Assembly: GCA_036266155.1 (NCBI GenBank) | Contig: DATANR010000228.1 | Location: 1-22,902, forward strand | Origin: SIAJ01 sp036266155 | GTDB taxonomy: Bacteria; Planctomycetota; Planctomycetia; Gemmatales; Gemmataceae | Direction of reading: 5' to 3' | Length of the DNA: 22,902 nucleotides | Shown: piece after piece, positions 17,835 through 22,902 of the stretch | How the letters are laid out: the number at the start of each line of letters is the position of its first letter | Numbering within the stretch: position 1 is the stretch's first letter | Notes under the pieces: model-generated | What the model was told of the DNA's origin: nothing | Database searches by the model: none | The model's input: the letters and a program-made list of their open reading frames with translations, nothing else | Translations under genes and position numbers: made by a program

Positions 17835-17872
17835 ATAGGTCCTATACGTCCTATACGACATATAGGACCTAT
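17835..17872. repeat. Left array of cassette B: four 9-bp units with palindromic ends
   Basis: The units are AGGTCCTAT, ACGTCCTAT, ACGACATAT and AGGACCTAT (17837-17872). The outer 12 bases ATAGGTCCTATA (17835-17846) are the exact reverse complement of TATAGGACCTAT (17861-17872), so the array can fold into a hairpin with a 12-bp stem and 14-base loop. It lies just after mbfA and ends 13 bases before the ATG of the following gene. AAAAATAGGTCCTAT (17831-17845) recurs identically at 18457-18471. Confidence 0.9.
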
Positions 17873-17885
17873 CCCCTTGAATCTC

Positions 17886-18464
17886 ATGCCCGCTCCAAAC
17901 GGCCAACCAGGCTTTCTGCCGCCACACGGCAACTACCGGGAGTTGCTGTCGTATCAGAAGGCCGAGGTCGTCTACGACATTACTTTCCGCTTTTGTCAGC
18001 GCTTTCTCAGCAAGGGCGACCGCACGATTGACCAAATGGTCCAAGCTGCCCGGTCGGGTAAGCAAAACATTGCGGAAGGCAGCAAGGCCGCCGGCACGTC
18101 GAAAGAGACGGAAATCAAGCTAACGAATGTCGCCCGGGCAAGCCTCGAAGAACTGCTGGTCGATTACCAAGATTTCCTGCGGGTACGCGATCTGAAGCTC
18201 TGGGACAAAGGCTCCAAAGAGGCGCTGTTCGTCCGCAAACTCGGGGCGGAGCCCAAAGTCACTTTTGAAGCGTACCGGACTTACGTCGAATCCCGCCCCG
18301 CCGAAGTCGTCGCCAACATTGCCATCTGCCTGATTCACCAGGCCAACTATCTCCTGGACAAACAAATCCGTCGCCTGGAACAGGACTTCATCAAGGAAGG
18401 CGGCATTCGCGAACGCATGACCAAGGCCCGACTTCGGCACCGCGATCAGAACCCTGAAAAATAG
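17886..18464 (+). CDS. Four-helix-bundle protein with C-terminal suffix domain, cassette B
   Basis: This 192-residue protein belongs to the S23/IVS-related four-helix-bundle group carrying the extra C-terminal suffix segment. Visible features are LSYQKAEVVYDITFRFCQRF (21-40), the family core MVQAARSGKQNIAEGSKAAG (51-70), ARASLEELLVDYQDFLRVRD (84-103), and the suffix VESRPAEVVANIAICLIHQA (134-153) followed by NYLLDKQIRRLEQDFIKEGG. NIAEG and AR.SL.E are shared with the protein at 2680-3057, but otherwise the two are divergent. The start is the ATG at 17886; a TTG at 17877 in frame is an alternative. Neither has a Shine-Dalgarno match, since the upstream bases are the hairpin array and CCCC. The TAG stop lies inside the downstream array. 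The basic C-terminus (RERMTKARLRHRDQNPEK) would suit nucleic-acid binding, which is inference. Confidence 0.9.
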   Translation: MPAPNGQPGFLPPHGNYRELLSYQKAEVVYDITFRFCQRFLSKGDRTIDQMVQAARSGKQNIAEGSKAAGTSKETEIKLTNVARASLEELLVDYQDFLRVRDLKLWDKGSKEALFVRKLGAEPKVTFEAYRTYVESRPAEVVANIAICLIHQANYLLDKQIRRLEQDFIKEGGIRERMTKARLRHRDQNPEK

Positions 18465-18498
18465 GTCCTATGGGTCCAATACGTCCTACAGGACCTAT
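18461..18498. repeat. Right array of cassette B: four 9-bp units with palindromic ends
   Basis: The units are AGGTCCTAT, GGGTCCAAT, ACGTCCTAC and AGGACCTAT (18463-18498), the same length and ends as the array at 17835-17872, with a diverged interior. ATAGGTCCTAT at the left edge and AGGACCTAT at the right edge are self-complementary. The first bases supply the stop codon of the four-helix-bundle gene. Confidence 0.9.
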
Positions 18499-18589
18499 TT
18501 CGGGAACCCCATGCAGTCTTCCGCCACCTCCTTCATATAATGCCCGCTTGCCGTTCCGTGCCAATGGTTTAACGACGCGGGAACACCCG

Positions 18590-20032
18590 ATGCCGCTGAA
18601 CGTTCCGATTACCGAAGAGATGGTCCGCGGGCTTGCTCCGGACGACGCTACCTGGAACAAGGCCACCGAGCTTGCCGGGTCCGAGCGCTTGCTCAATCCG
18701 GGCGTCTCCGCCGACGGCACGTGGCTTCTTGCCGATGCCAAGGGCGCGGGCAAGGACCCCTATCACGTTTCGGCCGACTTCGTCGATCCGAACAGCCCGG
18801 TCCTTCGGTCGAACAGCCCGAGCCGTCAAACGCCGGACAAATACACGCTGGCACTTCTGCTGAAGTACGTCCGCACGCCTGACACCTTCGGCACGCGTGA
18901 ACCAAGCGACGATCTCGTCGCCAAGCGGGAAAAGAAGGTCGCGGCCGACGAACGCAAGAAGTTCGGCCCGTCGGCCCCCAAGCGTGAAAAGAAGTCGGCG
19001 GCCGACAAGCAGATTGCCGCTCAGCGCGATGGCCTCGAAGTTCTCGATCGTTTGCTCGTGGATCTGGTTGCCGCTGGTCACTGGTTCGAGGAGGGCCGCG
19101 TCGAGAAGCTGGAACGGCAAGCGAAGAGCCTCGGCGACGCGCATCTGCCCTTGGCCACCTACACGCTGCGCAAGCTATTGCTGCTCGCCAAGCAGAAGGG
19201 CATCGGCGAAGAGGAACGGACGTTTCTCGGGGCCGACCTGATCGGTCAGCTCTATCACGTCGTCCAGCACGGCAAAGCCTACATCGAAGGCAAGCTGCCG
19301 GAAGGCGAGACGCAGAACGAGGCCGACGCACTCATCGAAGATGTCCTCGGCCGCCCCTGGCAGCTGTCGGACTTGAAGGACAAGGGCTACTGGAAAGACA
19401 ATTTGTCGCTGCTCGAACTCGCCTATGAGCGGACAGACGACGATTCGCGGCAACAGCGAGTGGAGACCAGCGACCTCATCGACCTGAACACTGGCGACAT
19501 TCTCCAGGCGATCGCCCACCGACCGTACAAGGGACTCAACCCAATTCCCGAGCAGCCGAGCTATACGACGCCGCTGACGATTGCCGAGGCGGCGATTTAC
19601 CCCGGGTTCCTGAACCGCCGCGTGCGTTGGGACAAGACCGCCGAGACCATTGGCCGGCCGTCGCCTGAGTTGTTGGAGGCCGCGTATAACCTGGCCGTCC
19701 CCGATATTGGTGCCGTTATCGAGGCCTTTAAGGAACAATTGAAGCACCCGCTCGCCCCACGCGAGACGGTTGTCTTGCTTCAGGTCGAACAAGTTGGGCG
19801 TATCGGCGACCGCCACGTGGTGCTCGAAGACGCGGCCGGCAATCGGATCGAGGCGGCCGACAAACGCAAGGACTATTCGAACTCGGCGAACCTGGCCCGG
19901 GCGATGGGCATGATCGGTCGCGACAAGCCGGCCGTGTTGGTGCGTCTGTTCGTGCAGCCCATGACCAATGCAATTGTTGCTCAGCCACTCGCGGCACTGA
20001 CTGCCAAGCATCACTTGCGGCTGGGATTGTAA
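18590..20032 (+). CDS. SWIM-family-like protein with all zinc ligands apparently replaced
   Basis: This is a 480-residue cytoplasmic protein. The N-terminus resembles bacterial SWIM zinc-finger proteins: TWLLADAKGAGKDPYHVSAD (44-63) corresponds to the usual W-G-x-C-x-G-S-G-x-x-P-Y block. VLRSNSPSRQTPDKYTLALL (71-90) corresponds to xxRCSCPSRKFPCKHALGLL. The expected C, C, C, H ligands are S74, S76, D83 and Y85 here. A charged linker follows with KREKK.AAD repeated at about 112 and 131, then a helical region (DGLEVLDRLLVDLVAAGHWF, 148-167) also typical of the family, and a C-terminal half I do not recognise. The frame is open to 18470, within the upstream array, but the ATG at 18590 begins the conserved part. 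The HEAT-type gene follows at 64 bases. SWIM domains bind DNA or protein; the role here is unknown. Confidence 0.7.
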   Translation: MPLNVPITEEMVRGLAPDDATWNKATELAGSERLLNPGVSADGTWLLADAKGAGKDPYHVSADFVDPNSPVLRSNSPSRQTPDKYTLALLLKYVRTPDTFGTREPSDDLVAKREKKVAADERKKFGPSAPKREKKSAADKQIAAQRDGLEVLDRLLVDLVAAGHWFEEGRVEKLERQAKSLGDAHLPLATYTLRKLLLLAKQKGIGEEERTFLGADLIGQLYHVVQHGKAYIEGKLPEGETQNEADALIEDVLGRPWQLSDLKDKGYWKDNLSLLELAYERTDDDSRQQRVETSDLIDLNTGDILQAIAHRPYKGLNPIPEQPSYTTPLTIAEAAIYPGFLNRRVRWDKTAETIGRPSPELLEAAYNLAVPDIGAVIEAFKEQLKHPLAPRETVVLLQVEQVGRIGDRHVVLEDAAGNRIEAADKRKDYSNSANLARAMGMIGRDKPAVLVRLFVQPMTNAIVAQPLAALTAKHHLRLGL

Positions 20033-20095
20033 ACTGCCCCGCCGTCGATGACGGCGGCCGTTCGCTCAACATCACTCAACGACACAAGAATAACG

Positions 20096-21256
20096 ATGGC
20101 GAAAGAGAAAGACCCTCTGATTGATGCACTGGTCGTGGCGGCCGTGGGCGGCGTCGACGCCGTCGGCGTGTCCGACGTGAAGGGACGCCTGGACGCCGCC
20201 CCGCCGCAGATCGCCGACGCTGGTAGCCGGCTGCGAACCGCCGAAGATGACGAGGCCCCGGCCCCACTGCTAGAGTTGCTCGCGGGCGCGTTTCATGCGC
20301 GAATTCTGCGTGCCGAAGCGGGCATCAAGGGCACCATCGAGGCGATCCCCGAAGGCGGCCACTGGTCAACGACCATGCCGGCCGAGAACTTGTACCTCCT
20401 CGTGCCGGAGACGCGGCCCTTCGCCAAGAAGGTGAAGCCGGAAGTTCAAGTCGAGGCGATCGAGGCGGCAGTCCGACTGGGCACGGCCACGGACTTGCGC
20501 CTGCTGCAACTGTACCTGAAGCACCTGGAAGAGAAGAAGGAAGAGGCCCCGGTCGCCGACGCGGTCGCCCAACACGCGATCCCCGCTTTCGGTCAGCCGA
20601 TCCTGCCGGAACTGTGGCCGACGCTCGGGCCGGACAACCGCACGTTCTCGGCCGCGAGCAAGATCGACATCCAGGCCACGCTCAAACGGCTCACCGAGAA
20701 GTCGCCGGACAAGAAGGCCAAGGGCGCTGACAAGCAGAGCCAGGTGACCAAGGCCGTCGACAAGATTCTGGAGGATGCCGCCGAGGGCGGACGCGTCGGC
20801 CCGGAATCGTTGCCGATCCTGAAACTGGCATTGAAGTACGCTCCGGAGCCATCCTTCCGTCGCAAGATTGCCGAGACGCTCGCTGGCATGGGCCCCGACG
20901 CGGCCGGCGAGGCGTTGCCGGACCTCGTCGATGCCTTCGAACGCACCGGCTTCACCCGCGACTACAACCTGATCCGTCCGATGATTGTGCTCGGCAAGCA
21001 TTCCACCGAGGTCGCGGACGCCCTGATCCGGGCAATGGAGGACCGCGACAGCACGGTGCGCCTCTTGGCCACGTTCAACATCGGCCAGATGGGCGAGCCC
21101 GCCATGAAGGCGATCGACACGCTGGAAGACATGACCGAACGCGAACCCGATGCCAAGGTCCGCGACCAGGCGACCAAGACGCTGAACAAGCTGCGCGCCC
21201 GCCTCGAACCCGTCGGTATTTCGCTTGTGGAGTTCCCGGAGTCGACGGAACAATAG
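20096..21256 (+). CDS. HEAT-repeat-like helical protein
   Basis: This 386-residue soluble protein has no signal peptide or membrane segment. From about residue 115 it is built of paired amphipathic helices. The clearest HEAT-like units are at 234-270 (PESLPILKLALKYAPEPSFR), 300-335 (STEVADALIRAMEDRDSTVR, then LLATFNIGQMG) and 335-370 (AMKAIDTLEDMTEREPDAKV, then RDQATKTLNKL). Each has the D.x.VR..A pattern of HEAT units. The N-terminal 110 residues, with GGHWSTTMPAENLYLLVPE, match nothing I know. A lysine-rich linker (EKSPDKKAKGADKQ, 201-214) separates two helical halves. It lies 63 bases after the SWIM-like gene in the same direction and is probably co-transcribed, suggesting a joint function as a scaffold. 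No catalytic motif is seen. Confidence 0.75.
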   Translation: MAKEKDPLIDALVVAAVGGVDAVGVSDVKGRLDAAPPQIADAGSRLRTAEDDEAPAPLLELLAGAFHARILRAEAGIKGTIEAIPEGGHWSTTMPAENLYLLVPETRPFAKKVKPEVQVEAIEAAVRLGTATDLRLLQLYLKHLEEKKEEAPVADAVAQHAIPAFGQPILPELWPTLGPDNRTFSAASKIDIQATLKRLTEKSPDKKAKGADKQSQVTKAVDKILEDAAEGGRVGPESLPILKLALKYAPEPSFRRKIAETLAGMGPDAAGEALPDLVDAFERTGFTRDYNLIRPMIVLGKHSTEVADALIRAMEDRDSTVRLLATFNIGQMGEPAMKAIDTLEDMTEREPDAKVRDQATKTLNKLRARLEPVGISLVEFPESTEQ

Positions 21257-21292
21257 GGACCACGCCGAGATCGCATTTGCCCTGAGGCAGGT

Positions 21293-21811
21293 ATGATCAC
21301 TCCGCCTTCGGCAAGCGACGGTTCGCCGATCCCCTCCGGCTCCGACGAGGTGCCGGACTGGGCTTTGACCTATTCACAGGCAGCTCTGCGCTGTGGTCAG
21401 AAGATCGATGCGATTGAAAAAGCTCTGGTCGCCAAAGGGTTGTCCACAAGTCAGGCGGAGAACGCAGTCAATCGTGGCATCGATTCACGATTCGCAATGG
21501 AACGGCGAGCACACGAGCGATACGCCCGGCTGCGGTGGCTGAATCGCGGCGCGTCGATCGTCGTCGCATTCATGATCGTGGCGATCACATTCACCAAGAC
21601 GGACACGGCCATCGCGGTGCGCATGGGCGTGTTCCAACTGTTTCCATTGACGTGTATCTGGTTTGCCGAGGCGTTCGGCCGCTATGTTGGCCCGTCGTAT
21701 GGTTATGGATTTGGCTACATCAACCGACCGACGCCAGCCGTCTTCGTGATGATTGGCGGGTGGCTCGTGTTGGCGGGAGTACCCCTCCTCATCCTCGCTT
21801 TCGCCAGGTGA
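21293..21811 (+). CDS. Small membrane protein of unknown function
   Basis: The protein has 172 residues. The N-terminal 80 are soluble and helical (YSQAALRCGQKIDAIEKALV, then AKGLSTSQAENAVNRGI). Three likely membrane helices follow at about 86-100, 109-127 and 148-170. A Gly/Tyr-rich loop GPSYGYGFGY lies between the second and third. The start at the ATG 21293 is preceded by AGGCAGG with short spacing. I do not recognise a family. It lies 36 bases after the HEAT-type gene in the same direction and could share its transcript. Confidence 0.65.
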   Translation: MITPPSASDGSPIPSGSDEVPDWALTYSQAALRCGQKIDAIEKALVAKGLSTSQAENAVNRGIDSRFAMERRAHERYARLRWLNRGASIVVAFMIVAITFTKTDTAIAVRMGVFQLFPLTCIWFAEAFGRYVGPSYGYGFGYINRPTPAVFVMIGGWLVLAGVPLLILAFAR

Positions 21812-21819
21812 AAAGGATG

Positions 21820-21848
21820 AGCGCCGCGGGCCGGTGCGCGGTCGCGCT
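21820..21848. terminator. Possible bidirectional hairpin between convergent genes
   Basis: AGCGC CGCG at 21820-21828 can pair with CGCG and GCGCT at 21837-21848, with a 3-base bulge and an 8-base loop. It fills most of the 59 bases between two convergent stop codons. No T-run follows on either strand, so an intrinsic terminator is only possible. Confidence 0.3.
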
Positions 21849-21870
21849 GACAATGGAAAATACAGACAAA

Positions 21871-22902
21871 TCAACCGATCCGAATGCGAATCGCCTTGTG
21901 GCTCGACTTGCCGCCGTCGTCGAGCGTCAGCCCCAAGGTCGCAGCGCCCACGAAGTTGGCATTCGGATGGAACATCAAGTTGTTGGCCGCCAACGCGGCG
22001 TTGAGTTGCGCGAGCGTGCCTTCGACAATCAACATTGCGCTATTGTTGCTGCCGCTCACAATGGTAAGACCGCCAAGACTGGCGAACCCAATCGACCCGT
22101 TGGTTGCCCGCAGAGTCAATCGTTCGACGGCCCCATTGGCGTCGACGTCGATGGCGTTGATGCCGTTGATGGCCAAGTCGACGTTGCTCGGCCCGCTCAG
22201 CGTCGCGGACGGCACAGTTAACACGGGCGCTGTGTTCACCGCCTTGACTTGCACCGTCCGTGTGACCGGAACGCTCCACTCAGCAACGGCACTTCCATTG
22301 CCAACCGTAAACGCGATTGTCCGCGAACTCGTATCCGGGTTGTGGCTCGAGTTTACATAGCGCACACTGCGAAGGATGGCTTGGTAACGCGCCGCTGGCG
22401 CCTGGCCCGTGAACGTGAGGATTCCGGTGACGGCGTCATAATTGCCCGCAATGCCCGTGCGCGGGGTCCAGGTGAGCGCGTCCTCGGCGGCGGAGAAGTT
22501 GCCAGTGATGGCGACCCGCGCACCGACCGGATCATAAGGCGAACTGACCTGAAGCGCTGCCGAGACCCGCACTTTCCCCCGACCCTCAGCGTAGATCAGG
22601 GGTTTGTTCTCGACTCGGCTCAAGCGCGCCGGCGTTCGCGTGACAATGATGCTCAAATCCTTCGCGTCGGTCGCCGGCCCGCCGCTGCCCGTATTGCCGT
22701 TGTCATCGATTCCCACGCTCAAAGTGTTGATGCCAACAAAGCCCTGCGACGGGTGATAGACCAGGTTGCCGTCACGCAGGACATGATTGAGGTCGGCCAG
22801 CGTTCCCTCGATGGTGACGGTAGCGCTGTTGTTGGCGCCGGCGACGACGTTGACCGGTGACAGATCGACAAGGCCAATGGCGCCATTGGTGACGGTGAAT
22901 GA
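21871..22902 (-). CDS. C-terminal part of a cadherin-like repeat surface protein, 5' end outside window
   Basis: The frame is open from the right edge to the TGA at 21871, giving 343 visible residues of a probably much larger protein. Two copies of one module are clear. The first is TVTNGAIGLVDLSPVNVVAG ending in LADLNHVLRDGNLVYHPSQG; the second is RATNGSIGFASLGGLTIVSG ending in LAQLNAALAANNLMFHPNAN. Both continue into F.G...L...DDG. Between them is a beta-rich module (VGARVAITGNFSAAEDALTW ... YQAILRSVRYVNSSHNPDTS) of the kind found in large cadherin-like or VCBS-type adhesins. Composition is poor in K and rich in T, S, N, G and V, as expected for an exported beta-sandwich protein. The short C-terminus (AIRIRIG) has no sorting motif. 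The role is probably cell surface or adhesion. Confidence 0.85.
   Translation of the reverse strand, partial: SFTVTNGAIGLVDLSPVNVVAGANNSATVTIEGTLADLNHVLRDGNLVYHPSQGFVGINTLSVGIDDNGNTGSGGPATDAKDLSIIVTRTPARLSRVENKPLIYAEGRGKVRVSAALQVSSPYDPVGARVAITGNFSAAEDALTWTPRTGIAGNYDAVTGILTFTGQAPAARYQAILRSVRYVNSSHNPDTSSRTIAFTVGNGSAVAEWSVPVTRTVQVKAVNTAPVLTVPSATLSGPSNVDLAINGINAIDVDANGAVERLTLRATNGSIGFASLGGLTIVSGSNNSAMLIVEGTLAQLNAALAANNLMFHPNANFVGAATLGLTLDDGGKSSHKAIRIRIG

Larger units (their letters stand above)
17835..18498 (+). other. Cassette B: 9-bp arrays enclosing a four-helix-bundle gene
   Basis: This is a 664-bp unit inserted between the mbfA-like gene and the SWIM-like gene. It is built like the unit at 2651-3112: four short units, gene, four short units, with the stop codon inside the second array. 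Here each array is internally palindromic, so the two arrays are direct and inverted copies at once. No recombinase is present. Mobility is inferred. Confidence 0.55.

Noticed and set aside
19175..20014. Minus-strand open frame (279 codons) opposite the SWIM-like gene
   Set aside because: The plus-strand frame has family-like N-terminal features and normal composition; the minus frame is R-, L- and V-rich without domains.
21535..22221. Plus-strand open frame (228 codons) spanning the membrane protein end and the cadherin-like gene
   Set aside because: It crosses two convergent genes in other frames and has no conserved feature.

Overview
The window looks like a GC-rich planctomycete chromosome, probably of the Gemmataceae type. 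This is inferred from gene content: a Kdp operon whose KdpC carries a large insert, a formylglycine sulfatase with an extra C-terminal module, a cadherin-like surface protein, a SWIM-like protein next to a HEAT-type protein, and free-standing four-helix-bundle (S23/IVS-type) genes. No rRNA, tRNA, CRISPR array or conventional insertion sequence was seen.

Layout: (1) 1-4356, minus strand: an RND efflux operon, membrane-fusion lipoprotein then RND pump (pump cut by the window start). A 462-bp cassette with a four-helix-bundle gene sits exactly between the two genes, bounded by inverted heptamer arrays. (2) 4357-4728: a gap holding the C-terminal remnant of a zinc-type alcohol dehydrogenase. (3) 4729-9045, minus strand: a regulatory operon of NtrC/AlgB-type response regulator, KinB-like histidine kinase, and a stand-alone KdpD sensor module without its own kinase. 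(4) 9046-9353: a divergent control region with a candidate sigma-54 promoter and an upstream inverted repeat. (5) 9354-14921, plus strand: a small membrane ORF, kdpF, kdpA, kdpB and kdpC, a complete high-affinity K+ pump. (6) 14975-16759, minus: secreted sulfatase. (7) 16869-17813, plus: MbfA-type ferritin/VIT1 iron exporter. (8) 17835-18498: a second four-helix-bundle cassette, bounded by 38-bp arrays of four 9-bp units. (9) 18590-21811, plus: a SWIM-like protein whose zinc ligands all appear replaced, a HEAT-type helical protein and a small membrane protein. (10) 21871-22902, minus: the C-terminus of a cadherin-like surface protein.

How they work together: regions 3-5 form one K+ homeostasis unit. 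The usual KdpD-KdpE pair seems to be split and rewired: the KdpD ATP-binding and USP module is a separate polypeptide, the kinase is KinB-like, and the regulator is a sigma-54 activator in place of the OmpR-type KdpE.

The most unusual signal is the pair of four-helix-bundle cassettes. Their repeat sequences are unrelated (7-bp G-rich versus 9-bp palindromic), but the architecture is the same: four repeat units on each side, one small gene in the same direction as its neighbours, the stop codon inside the downstream array, and placement in an intergenic slot. This suggests a repeat-bounded mobile or dispersed cassette, possibly one whose protein acts on its own flanking DNA or RNA structures. 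Mobility and function are inference; the repeats and gene positions are read directly from the sequence.
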